Part shown: positions 17,692-23,878 of the stretch, piece by piece
Layout of the letters: every line of letters starts with the position of its first letter
How positions within the stretch are numbered: position 1 is the first letter of the stretch
Assembly (NCBI GenBank): GCA_024234955.1
Contig: JACKNK010000005.1
Span: 1 to 64,000, forward strand
Origin: Gammaproteobacteria bacterium
GTDB taxonomy: Bacteria; Pseudomonadota; Gammaproteobacteria; JACKNK01
Length of the DNA stretch: 64,000 nt
Reading direction: 5' to 3'
Notes under the pieces: generated by a model
The model's input: the letters and a program-made list of their open reading frames with translations, nothing else
Databases searched by the model: none
What the model was told of the DNA's origin: nothing
Program-made: the position numbers and the translations under genes

Positions 17692-17802
17692 GTCCAACAA
17701 GACGTTAAAGCCGACCCGCCGGATGCCGTGCCCCCGACTTGGCCGAACGCGAGCCACCCGCTCACGGATTTTTTTTGCGCCTCGTACGGGCGGCTTAACT
17801 AA
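16567..17802 (+). CDS. IS91-family rolling-circle transposase
   Basis: HUH/Y1-type transposase of 411 residues. Visible features are an N-terminal zinc-binding cluster CRHRSCPRC (Cys61, 66, 69), the HUH-like motif HPHGH at residues 154-158 in front of LIVSGGG, and candidate catalytic tyrosines in YLSRYV (residues 246-250), all standard for the IS91/IS801/IS1294 group. A CPHCGAPLLH motif lies near the end. The last ~45 codons, after HAYSTRRDFSL, run in frame straight through the following attC site, and the stop TAA lies in its tail, so the natural C-terminus may have been altered. It lies first in the cassette array. Confidence 0.88.
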   Translation: MSNTLKAIFQRHYPAYRQGRGVSRDQHEAVNAVMRCGEPELGSEYWRCQNDDYTEHSPHGCRHRSCPRCAKNYGETWLERVRERLLPCDHFHVIMTLPHELNALWRYNRRWSNDVMLRSAVEAVQELLRDARYLGAEVGVLAAVHTWGRSLSFHPHGHLIVSGGGLRDGRWIDAQGDYLLPAAVLKAKFRGKWLSWANAAYDTGAITLPTDWTEADWRRTLRAVARKRWAVRIQAGYRAGVGVSDYLSRYVRGGPIKNSRLLKGNGEDVRFRYTDHRDGKTKTMTMSAPHFIDRVLSHVPPKGAHTVRGYGLYATNGQPKRTLARTMLPTGEARMHARTKPVTPRRCPHCGAPLLHAYSTRRDFSLIRRVRGASIVQQDVKADPPDAVPPTWPNASHPLTDFFCASYGRLN

Positions 17803-17824
17803 AGCGTTAACTAAAGCGTTATGC
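17692..17824 (+). other. attC-like recombination site 0
   Basis: R'' box GTCCAAC with inner arm GTTAAAGCCG pairs with CGGCTTAACT and R' GTTATGC, the classic attC arrangement. A 12-bp tandem duplication (17796-17819) repeats the L'/R' region, giving two R' boxes. Orientation is plus, as judged by the AACAA start and GCGTT end. Confidence 0.7.
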
Positions 17825-17852
17825 ACACCTGCCCTAGGAGTTGAGGAAAGTC

Positions 17853-18254
17853 ATGAGTCATGATAGCAGGCCTAAAGCAGCCGAATTAATGGATCAGTCC
17901 GACCCCTTGTTCTCAAAAAAGGGTTCGTTCGCCGAGGTATTCCCCTCAATCGAGTCTTGCGTTATCGAGGTCGAGAGACCGAAGAGGGGGCCATACGGTG
18001 AAAAAGAAATCCTTAAGTTTACAGAGACAAATCCGCCGGGCGAGTATGTGGATTGCACGAATCCTAAATGTTATGGCGGCGGGTTTTCCATCGGGATTGT
18101 TCTAAGAAAAGCCGTGAAAAATAATGACACCAATGTTAATACGAGTGGTTTATGCAAAGGGCAAGAAGGGTCTCCAAAAGGAGCGAAGCTTGATCGTGAT
18201 TGCATGAGCCATTTCTCGGTCGCAATAAATATAAAATACAAATCGGATAATTAA
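17853..18254 (+). CDS. Hypothetical cassette-encoded protein
   Basis: A 133-residue protein of unknown function, whose codon use is AT-richer than the chromosome. Start ATG 17853 is preferred over TTG 17841 because GAGGAAA sits just upstream. A CTNPKCYGGGF segment and another pair of cysteines (GLCKG, RDCMS) suggest a small metal- or disulfide-stabilised fold. It fills exactly the space between two attC-like sites: the preceding one ends 28 bp before the start, and the following one begins 3 bp after the stop. That is the layout of an integron gene cassette. No family is recognised. Confidence 0.7.
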   Translation: MSHDSRPKAAELMDQSDPLFSKKGSFAEVFPSIESCVIEVERPKRGPYGEKEILKFTETNPPGEYVDCTNPKCYGGGFSIGIVLRKAVKNNDTNVNTSGLCKGQEGSPKGAKLDRDCMSHFSVAINIKYKSDN

Positions 18255-18257
18255 ATT

Positions 18258-18335
18258 GCATAACAAATCCACAAAGTTTGTGGCCTCCGGCCACGGGACG
18301 CCGCTTCGCGGCGCCCCTTGTGGTTCGCGTTAGGG
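18258..18335 (+). other. attC-like recombination site 1
   Basis: 78-bp imperfect palindrome: GCATAACAAATCCACAAAG at the left pairs with CTTGTGGTTCGCGTTAGGG at the right. The core carries further GC-rich stems (GACGCCGC / GCGGCGCC). R' is GTTAGGG. It lies 3 bp after the stop of the upstream gene and 8 bp before the next start. Confidence 0.85.
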
Positions 18336-18343
18336 ATACCTTG

Positions 18344-19216
18344 ATGAATAGACAAATACTATTTGCAAGAGCACTTGCCGTTGTAACGGCCATGCTGCTC
18401 TCTAGCTGCGCGTCACTGCCTAACTCAACGTTGGAGAAGCTCGACAATCGGAATATCGAATTTGCAATGACTCGGCATGGCACGCCCCCTGTTGTGTTTG
18501 AAAATGGGCTCGGTGGACGGATGGAGTGGTGGAAGAAGGTCTTGCCTCAAATCTCGAACGACACCACGACATTCGCTTATAACCGTCCCGGTTACGGAAA
18601 TAGTGATCCTGTCGCAACGCCCCGCGATGGTTTGCACGTCGTGGATGAACTCAGAGCGCTGCTGCACGACAAAGGCATGAAGCCGCCGTACATTCTGGTA
18701 GGCCACTCATTAGGCGGCTTGTACATGCAGCTTTATGCCCGTCGTTATCCGGAAGAGGTGAGCGCGCTCATTCTGGTTGACTCGACGCACCCCCAACAAC
18801 TTGATGGAGAAGGTGCGCTGGAGAAACAGTCATTCCTGGTGCGCGGCCTGCTCGGTGTTATGGTTACAGGCACCGCCAAGGATGAGCTCGATTTGCTTCC
18901 TCAAACCGGCAAGCAGGTGCTCGATTTGCCAACCTTGTCAGGCAAGCCCGTTTTCGTGCTCAGCGCCTCCGAGCCACTAGATGAAAAATCAACTGTGGCA
19001 GATGACGCCAACGCAAAGCGTAGAGATATTGCCCGCCTTTACCCCGGCTCCAAACAAATATGGGTAGATAGTGGACATGCCATCCCGCTTGAAAAGCCAG
19101 AGGCGATCGTTGCAGCGATCCGCGAGGCACTGCGCTTGAGTCACTCAAATCAATATACGTTCATGATCCCTAACACTGCGCTCCAAGGGGACGCGCCGCA
19201 AGCGGCGCGCCCTTGA
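18344..19216 (+). CDS. Lipoprotein alpha/beta hydrolase (cassette gene)
   Basis: A 290-residue alpha/beta-hydrolase-fold protein with a lipoprotein signal ending LLSSC (lipidated Cys22). The nucleophile elbow GHSLGG places Ser122, the acid is probably the Asp in VFVLSASEPLDE or VDSTHP, and the base is His in DSGHAIPLEKPE. The oxyanion region is FENGLGG. The substrate is unknown. It starts 8 bp after attC 1 and its last ~16 codons are translated out of attC 2, so it is a single-gene cassette. A start further upstream would run back through attC 1. Confidence 0.85.
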   Translation: MNRQILFARALAVVTAMLLSSCASLPNSTLEKLDNRNIEFAMTRHGTPPVVFENGLGGRMEWWKKVLPQISNDTTTFAYNRPGYGNSDPVATPRDGLHVVDELRALLHDKGMKPPYILVGHSLGGLYMQLYARRYPEEVSALILVDSTHPQQLDGEGALEKQSFLVRGLLGVMVTGTAKDELDLLPQTGKQVLDLPTLSGKPVFVLSASEPLDEKSTVADDANAKRRDIARLYPGSKQIWVDSGHAIPLEKPEAIVAAIREALRLSHSNQYTFMIPNTALQGDAPQAARP

Positions 19217-19231
19217 GCTTCGACGTTAGCG
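19168..19231 (+). other. attC-like recombination site 2
   Basis: 64-bp palindrome: CCCTAACACTGCGCTCCAAG pairs with CTTGAGCTTCGACGTTAGCG, and the centre carries GACGCGCCGC / GCGGCGCGC. The stop of the hydrolase gene (plus) lies inside it, and the stop of the next, minus-strand gene lies in its R' core. Confidence 0.85.
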
Positions 19232-19474
19232 GGATCGGCTCTGCATGATTTCCGCATCCTCAAATACCCCTTCTTTGTTCGCGCACACCGACAGCGGAAC
19301 GGTCGGTTCGTCGCTTGCCGTGAGGTGCATGATTGCCATCCGCCCCTTGTCGTCGCGCCTCACCCACTTATACATGTAGTGACGTTTGCGACGAGCGCCG
19401 ATGAAGTGGAAAACCTTCAGCACGTCGAATTCATTGATCTGTTTCCCGGTCTTGTCGAAATAGAACTTGTTCAC
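19226..19474 (-). CDS. Small hypothetical cassette protein (reverse in cassette)
   Basis: An 82-residue product starting at a GTG (VNKFYFDKTGKQINEF...) preceded by GAAGG at about 10 bp. It contains a basic, aromatic segment (GARRKRHYMYKWVRRDDKGR) and ends ...QSRSR. Its stop codon lies inside the R' box of attC 2. Upstream, the frame is cut 40 bp away by the 3' end of a group II intron, so either the start given is correct or the N-terminus was interrupted by the intron. The longer frame to 19615 is largely intron sequence. No family is recognised. Confidence 0.5.
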   Translation of the reverse strand: MNKFYFDKTGKQINEFDVLKVFHFIGARRKRHYMYKWVRRDDKGRMAIMHLTASDEPTVPLSVCANKEGVFEDAEIMQSRSR

Positions 19475-19583
19475 GTACCCGATGCCTTCGCCAAGGCAAG
19501 CCAGATCACCGCTAATCGGGTAAGGGGCGGTGTTTAGCCGCCCCTCCCCACAACACCCTGCATGCGGGTCCGCACAGGGCGTT

Positions 19584-20876
19584 TCACTGAGAATAGTGAA
19601 GCTTGATCCACCCATCGCGCAGCGAGATAAGCCCCTCGGTTTTCAAATAGGCATTGGATAATGCCTGCTGAATCCCGGGGGTTTTCGCGCTACGCCATGG
19701 GCCTTTGCTGGTGAGTCCGCACGCGACCGCAGTGGTGATCGAGACGCCCCGGCTGAGCAAGTTTCTTACCTTGGTTCGTGGCTTACGCCATTGCCGCCAG
19801 TACGCCATACGCACGCGGCGCCGGATCCAGTGATCCAGTTCCACGCAGCGCTGATAGCCGCTGGCGATGCCAAAGTAGTTGATCCAGCCCCGCAGGTACT
19901 GGCTGATCTTGAACAGTTGGTAGCGCATCGATACGCCCCAGTTGCGGTTGGTCAGTTCCCTCACGCGACGCTTGAATCGGTCCTCCGATTGCGCGTGCCA
20001 GTGAACCCGTCCGCCCCGGAAGGTGAATCCGAGGAAACGGCTGTCACTGACGTTGACCACCCGGCTCTTGGCCGTGTTGACCACCAGCTTCAGGCGCTCT
20101 TCCAGATAGCGGGTGAGGCTACGCAAGACTCGGTCACCGGCGCGCTGGCTGCCCAGCACGATGATGATGTCGTCCGCGTACCGGGCGAACCGATGGCCTC
20201 GCCGCTCCAATTCCTTGTCCAACGCATCGAGCAGGATGTTGCCCAGCAAGGGCGAGAGAGGGCCGCCTTGCGGGACCCCTTCGCGCGTCTCGCTGAACAC
20301 GGTGCCTTCCAAGGCACCCGCCCGCAGGTAACGGCCGATCAGCTTCAACACACGTTTATCCTGGACCGTGTGGCCCAGTCGTGTCATCAGCAGGTCGTGA
20401 TTGACCCGGTCGAAGAACTTGGACAGGTCGATATCGACGGCGATCCGGTTGCCGTCCTTGATGTCGGCCTGTATCTGACGCACTGCCTGGTGCGCGCTGC
20501 GATGCGGACGAAACCCGAAGCTATGGGTGGAGAAGTCCGGATCGAATAACGGCACCAGCACCTGGGTGATGGCTTGCTGGATGAGGCGGTCGAGCACCGT
20601 GGGCACGCCCAGCAGGCGTACCCCTCCGTTCGGTTTCGGTATCTCGACCCGGCGCACCGGCTGAGGCCGATAACGGCCTTGCACCAGGGCGTCTTTGACC
20701 TCGGCCCAGTGGACCTTGGCCCAGGCAGGGAAGTCGTCCAGGGTCATCTGGTCGATGCCTGGCGCTCCCCGATTGGCTCGAACCTGCTTCCAGGCCCGCT
20801 GCATATTTCCGCGAGCCAGGATTCGTTCGAGTAGATCGTTGCTCAAGGCTGGCTGCTCGTCGGTACGCTCTGTCAC
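19584..20876 (-). CDS. ltrA: Group II intron reverse transcriptase/maturase
   Basis: A 430-residue intron-encoded protein that splices and mobilises its own intron. RT blocks are in order: RRVEIPKPNGGVRLLGVPTV, FGFRPHRSAHQAV, DIDLSKFFDRVNHDLL, the GVPQGGPLSPLLGNILL block and the catalytic YADD at residues 233-236 (ARYADDIIIV). A maturase (X) domain follows (LRGWINYFGIASGY, WIRRRVRMAYWRQW). There is no C-terminal H-N-H endonuclease, as expected for class C introns, which rely on stem-loop targets. It appears intact. Confidence 0.95.
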   Translation of the reverse strand: MTERTDEQPALSNDLLERILARGNMQRAWKQVRANRGAPGIDQMTLDDFPAWAKVHWAEVKDALVQGRYRPQPVRRVEIPKPNGGVRLLGVPTVLDRLIQQAITQVLVPLFDPDFSTHSFGFRPHRSAHQAVRQIQADIKDGNRIAVDIDLSKFFDRVNHDLLMTRLGHTVQDKRVLKLIGRYLRAGALEGTVFSETREGVPQGGPLSPLLGNILLDALDKELERRGHRFARYADDIIIVLGSQRAGDRVLRSLTRYLEERLKLVVNTAKSRVVNVSDSRFLGFTFRGGRVHWHAQSEDRFKRRVRELTNRNWGVSMRYQLFKISQYLRGWINYFGIASGYQRCVELDHWIRRRVRMAYWRQWRKPRTKVRNLLSRGVSITTAVACGLTSKGPWRSAKTPGIQQALSNAYLKTEGLISLRDGWIKLHYSQ

Positions 20877-21439
20877 GTCATCACTACGGTCGGTGTTCGT
20901 GGCAGGAGGTTCGATGAGACTCCTCCTTGGTTCTCAATGTTCGGGCCTTCGACGTGTCTCACCCATTACGGTGAGCGTTTGACTACTACGCCCTCGGCTG
21001 ACTTCTGCTCAACCACCGATCGGGTTACCCCGACCGGCGCTATCGGTTTGCATCGCGTTCGCTTCCACCCGCCGATGCCCTCGGATGGACCCAGGCTTGG
21101 TCGACCAGTGGCCTGACTGGCTATCTTCCGATCGCTCGAAGAACAGATCTCCCCAGATAAGAACGTGAACTTTCACTGCACAACTGCGCCATTTACGGTG
21201 GCCGTCAGATCACGCGGCTTCGATGTCTTGTGCCATCTCGTCTCCGGCCTACGCCTCATATGACGTTCTTATTCATCAGCTCGCAGCTTTGCTCACCACT
21301 TCCTTCAGACGTCGCCTCGCGGCGACGCCCTTGCGGGTTGCTAGTAGTTGGCACCGCGCGCAGTATCAACCGCACTCGGTGGTGATCTTCCTACAGAGGA
21401 CTTCCACCTCATCAGTTCATGCCCATGCTGGGCGTACAC
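20877..21439 (-). ncRNA. 5' ribozyme half of the group II intron (domains I-III)
   Basis: About 560 bp without a gene between the maturase start and the intron 5' end. It contains the conserved leader GAACTGATGAGGTGGAAG and CGGTTGATACTGCGCGC-type segments that fold as domain I of class C introns. It is structural RNA, not coding; small open frames here are spurious. Confidence 0.75.
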
Positions 21440-21496
21440 AATACGCTCGTGTGGGACGCTGCGCCGCTCCGCGTCGCGCGCCCCACAGCTTGAGCG

Positions 21497-21799
21497 TTAG
21501 GCGGGAAAAACGGCCTGTTGGACATCCATTCTCTTGTGCAGAACACGAACCACTTGAATTTCCTTTTCGGAAAGAAGGTCGTAAAAAACCACGTGGCTCT
21601 GGAACGGGTACTTGCGCAAACCTGGTTCAATGTAATCGCAGGCATTTCCAAGTTCTGGCGAAGCGGCCAGCATTTGAAAGGCCTCATCCAATCCTTTCAG
21701 GTAATGCCTACGTTGTGCTCGTCCCCAGCGCTCTTCAGTGAATTGAGCAATTCCTCGCAAATCATTCTTGGCCGTATGGGTAAGAGAAAATGTACCCAT
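21497..21799 (-). CDS. RelE/ParE-family toxin
   Basis: A 100-residue toxin of the ParE/RelE fold: FSLTHTAKNDLRGIAQFTEERWG at the N-terminus (helical hairpin), LDEAFQMLAASPELGNACD, and a C-terminal sheet YPFQSHVVFYDLLSEKEIQVVRVLHKRMD. These contact gyrase (ParE) or the ribosome (RelE); which applies is not visible. The start ATG overlaps the antitoxin stop by 1 nt (TAATG), so they are translationally coupled. The stop codon lies in the R' box of attC 3. It is encoded against the cassette direction. Confidence 0.9.
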   Translation of the reverse strand: MGTFSLTHTAKNDLRGIAQFTEERWGRAQRRHYLKGLDEAFQMLAASPELGNACDYIEPGLRKYPFQSHVVFYDLLSEKEIQVVRVLHKRMDVQQAVFPA

Positions 21800-22038
21800 T
21801 AATTCAATTCATTATCGAGTTCGGCCATAAAACTCTCGTAGCTGTACTCAGCCGTTCCACTGGTTCGGCCTTCCACAATCAATTGGCGCAGCGCTTCCAG
21901 TTTCTGCTCTTCATTCTCAAGCAGGCGCAGGCCTGCCCGCACCACCTCTGTAGCAGAGCCATAGCGCCCCTTGGTGAGTTGGGCGGCAATAAACTGGTCG
22001 AAGTGGTCTCCCAAGCTCACACTGGTGTTTTTGGCCAT
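21799..22038 (-). CDS. ParD-family antitoxin
   Basis: A 79-residue ribbon-helix-helix antitoxin: an N-terminal NTSVSLGDHFDQFIAAQLTKGRYGSATEVVRAGLRLLE matches the ParD/CopG DNA-binding fold, with a C-terminal acidic tail that wraps the toxin (YESFMAELDNELN). It lies immediately upstream of the ParE-like toxin with a 1-nt overlap. As with other such pairs, it would neutralise the toxin and repress the operon. Its promoter should lie in the ~50 bp before attC 4. Confidence 0.9.
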   Translation of the reverse strand: MAKNTSVSLGDHFDQFIAAQLTKGRYGSATEVVRAGLRLLENEEQKLEALRQLIVEGRTSGTAEYSYESFMAELDNELN

Positions 22039-22088
22039 CGGGCAACCCTCAAAAAAAATACCAATATTTGGTAAATATTGCGGAAATC

Positions 22089-22167
22089 GCCTAACAAGTC
22101 AATCAAGTCGCCCGCGAGCGGGCTGGGATGTCGGCTTCGCCGCCGCCCCTTATTACTGGCGCTAGGA
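22089..22167 (+). other. attC-like recombination site 4
   Basis: 79-bp palindrome: GCCTAACAAGTCAATCAAG pairs with CTTATTACTGGCGCTAGGA, with an inner CCCGCGAGCGGG stem. R' is GCTAGGA, one base off the GTTRRRY consensus. It separates the two toxin-antitoxin pairs. Confidence 0.8.
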
Positions 22168-22440
22168 CTAATAATTGTCGTAGTGGCCGCCAATAGCGAA
22201 GACATAAATATGTGTATCGTCAAACTTGTACACAAGCCGATCTTTTTGGCTAAGCCGCTTCGACCAAAACCCGGAAAGATTATGACGAAGAGCTTCGGGT
22301 TTTCCCAAGCCCGTGCCGGGATCATCACCTCGCAACATCTCCTTCAAAATTGCACAGAGATTTTTGTGCAGCCGTTTATCGCGTTGCCGTAGGTCCTCAT
22401 ATATCTCCCATGTTCCACCCTCAAATACCAACGATCTCAT
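22168..22440 (-). CDS. YoeB/Txe-family toxin
   Basis: A 90-residue ribosome-dependent mRNA-interferase-type toxin: KNLCAILKEMLRGDDPGTGLGKPEALRHNLSGFWSKRLSQKDRLVYKF is the hallmark of YoeB/Txe proteins (GxGKPExL...GxxSRRI...HRLVYxV). It ends GGHYDNY, close to the family ending with catalytic His/Tyr. It overlaps the antitoxin gene by 20 nt. The TAG stop abuts the R' box of attC 4. It is reversed relative to the cassette direction. Confidence 0.9.
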   Translation of the reverse strand: MRSLVFEGGTWEIYEDLRQRDKRLHKNLCAILKEMLRGDDPGTGLGKPEALRHNLSGFWSKRLSQKDRLVYKFDDTHIYVFAIGGHYDNY

Positions 22441-22708
22441 CTAACTGCTCTTTGGTCGGGGCATATCCGGAACCGGCTTTATGGGTCGCGCTGGAATCAG
22501 CGATCTGGCGCATGAGGTTGGTATTCTGGAGCACATACAGGGTTTCCTGGTCACGCTCCCAGTCCTCGGCGCTCATCACCACGAAATCTGAGCCGGTACG
22601 GCGCGTCACACGAAGCGGCGTGTGGTGATTAATTACCTGTTCCACAAAGCTTTTTAAGCCATCTCGGAATTTGTTTACGGTCGTGCTGTCCATTGGTTGG
22701 CGCCCCAT
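22421..22708 (-). CDS. YefM/Phd-family antitoxin
   Basis: A 95-residue antitoxin: FRDGLKSFVEQVINHHTPLRVTRRTGSDFVVMSAEDWERDQETLYVLQN is typical of YefM/Phd antitoxins, which dimerise through this N-terminal fold and bind operator DNA. The start may be the ATG at 22693 (MDSTTVNKF) rather than 22708; neither has a strong ribosome site. It precedes and overlaps the YoeB-like toxin, giving translational coupling. Confidence 0.9.
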   Translation of the reverse strand: MGRQPMDSTTVNKFRDGLKSFVEQVINHHTPLRVTRRTGSDFVVMSAEDWERDQETLYVLQNTNLMRQIADSSATHKAGSGYAPTKEQLDEIVGI

Positions 22709-23111
22709 GACGTACGGTGTTGCCGTACAGCGTAGGTAAAAAGCCCTAACAAGTCACCTACAACCCACAACTCCGCACGGCTGAGCGTGAACGTCAGGGT
22801 CTGAAATACGCCCAAAGCTCATAAGGATGTGGTGAGGAACGAACCGCATCAATCGAGGATTTTCTTGCTGTTTTCCCTCGGCGTATTTCGGTTGACCGGC
22901 GTGCCCGGCGATGCGGTTCGTGTTGCCCACCATCTCCTACGTTGGGGTTGAGCCAGGGGCCGCTTCGCGCTCATAGCGGCCTCGGGCAAGGGTGTCAGCA
23001 CGGCAATCGGCTTATGCCGGCACACCAGTTCAAGTTATTTCAGAACGGTGTGCACGCGGGCGAGCACACGCATTCATTTCCGGACACCCCGCGTGCAGCA
23101 AATCGCTCGTA
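22709..23111. other. Gene-free stretch with interlocked inverted repeats
   Basis: About 400 bp without a credible gene, at the right edge of the cassette array. It starts with a lone R''-like box GCCCTAACAAG (22745-22755) with no obvious R' partner. It then holds two perfect, interleaved inverted repeats, listed separately. The rest (22925-23100) shows only weak local hairpins. Confidence 0.6.
22803..22921. repeat. Two interlocked perfect inverted repeats (A-B-A'-B')
   Basis: Arm A GAAATACGCC (22803-22812) pairs perfectly with A' (22880-22889). Arm B ACGAACCGCATC (22839-22850) pairs perfectly with B' (22910-22921). The order A-B-A'-B' makes them mutually exclusive as nested hairpins but compatible as a pseudoknot. 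Spacers are 26, 29 and 20 bp. No ORF covers the block convincingly. Function unknown. Confidence 0.75.
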
Positions 23112-23762
23112 TCACCAAGCCGGATACCCGTACCCCGGTCCATAAGCGGGGCCGTATCCATTGCCATAGACGGGTCCGGGCGGCGCATAACCGGGCTGAG
23201 GATAACCTTGCACCGGATAAGCGGGGCCGCCGTAAGACGCTGCCTGGCGATAGCGCTGCGGCTGGGGTGGCGCATAGGCTGTCGGCGGATAGGCGTACGC
23301 CTGAGGCGCCCAATTGGGAGGCATGCCGTAAGCCATCGGCCCGTGATTACGCTCTGCGTTCACCGACTGAGGTGCCGCGACCAGCGACGAGGGACGTGGC
23401 TTCGCCTTCACTTCCGGCGTCCCTTTGAGTTGCTGACTGAGCATCAACAACTGTTCCGGGGTCATGGCGTCCATATAGGACATCAGGTCCTTCATCAGAC
23501 CGGCGCGCTGCGCCTCGTCGAGACTGGACAGATACGCCATCGCCTTTTTCTGAAACTGGGCGCGATCTGCCGGGCTCATTGCACTGAGTTTCTCGAGAAA
23601 CGCCTCGCGATATGGCTCCCGATCTTCGACTGCAATCGACGGTCGCATCAACATCAACGCCTCCGCCGTGAACTTCTGATAATCCACGCTGACCGCCAGC
23701 GCGTTACCGGCAAACGTGAATGCCAAAGGCGCGAGTAGCGAAACCATCACAGATCGGCGCAT
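23112..23762 (-). CDS. Secreted protein with Pro/Tyr/Gly-rich tail
   Basis: A 216-residue protein with a Sec signal peptide (MRRSVMVSLLAPLAFTFAGNALA, cleavage after ALA). Residues 25-115 are helical and charged (EDREPYREAFLEKLSAMSPADRAQFQKKAMAYLSSLDEAQRAGLMKDLMSYMDAMTPEQLL). The last ~70 residues are low complexity, rich in Pro, Tyr, Gly and Ala (repeats such as YPPTAYAPPQPQ and GPAYGPGYGYP). No family is recognised. It is probably periplasmic or outer-membrane associated. It lies just right of the cassette region and upstream of phoU, with its own promoter. Confidence 0.75.
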   Translation of the reverse strand: MRRSVMVSLLAPLAFTFAGNALAVSVDYQKFTAEALMLMRPSIAVEDREPYREAFLEKLSAMSPADRAQFQKKAMAYLSSLDEAQRAGLMKDLMSYMDAMTPEQLLMLSQQLKGTPEVKAKPRPSSLVAAPQSVNAERNHGPMAYGMPPNWAPQAYAYPPTAYAPPQPQRYRQAASYGGPAYPVQGYPQPGYAPPGPVYGNGYGPAYGPGYGYPAW

Positions 23763-23878
23763 GAAAACCTCCGAATAGACAGGACGAACGAAATTTCAAG
23801 GACGCCAGTCTAGCCTGCTTTCCGAGCCAACTCAGCGACGCCGGTCAACAAATCCACCGGGAAAATGACCGACGCAGA

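Larger units (their letters stand above)
19515..21439 (-). mobile_element. Group IIC (attC-targeting) intron
   Basis: A complete group II intron read on the minus strand. The 5' end is GTGTACGCCCAGCATGGGC near 21439. The maturase/RT gene is in domain IV. A domain V hairpin lies near 19554-19581 (CGCCCTGTGCGG / CCGCATGCAGGG), and a domain VI stem ends in CCCGAT at 19515. Total length about 1.9 kb. It is inserted in the bottom strand of an attC R'' box, the known target of class C-attC introns. The boundaries are uncertain by about a base because of a shared T. Confidence 0.85.
19510..21502 (+). other. attC-like site 3, split by a group II intron
   Basis: The left core CGCTAA (19510-19515) and the right part, AATACGCTCGTG...CAGCTTGAGCGTTAGGC (21440-21502), are separated by about 1.9 kb of intron. 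Joining them gives ends CTAAATACGCTCGTGTGGG and its near-complement CCCCACAGCTTGAGCGTTAG, a normal ~70-bp attC in plus orientation. Confidence 0.75.

Noticed and set aside
22745..22960. attC with R'' at 22745 and R' at GTTGGGG near 22938
   Set aside because: The arms fail to pair over about 190 bp, so I treat the R'' box as a lone remnant.
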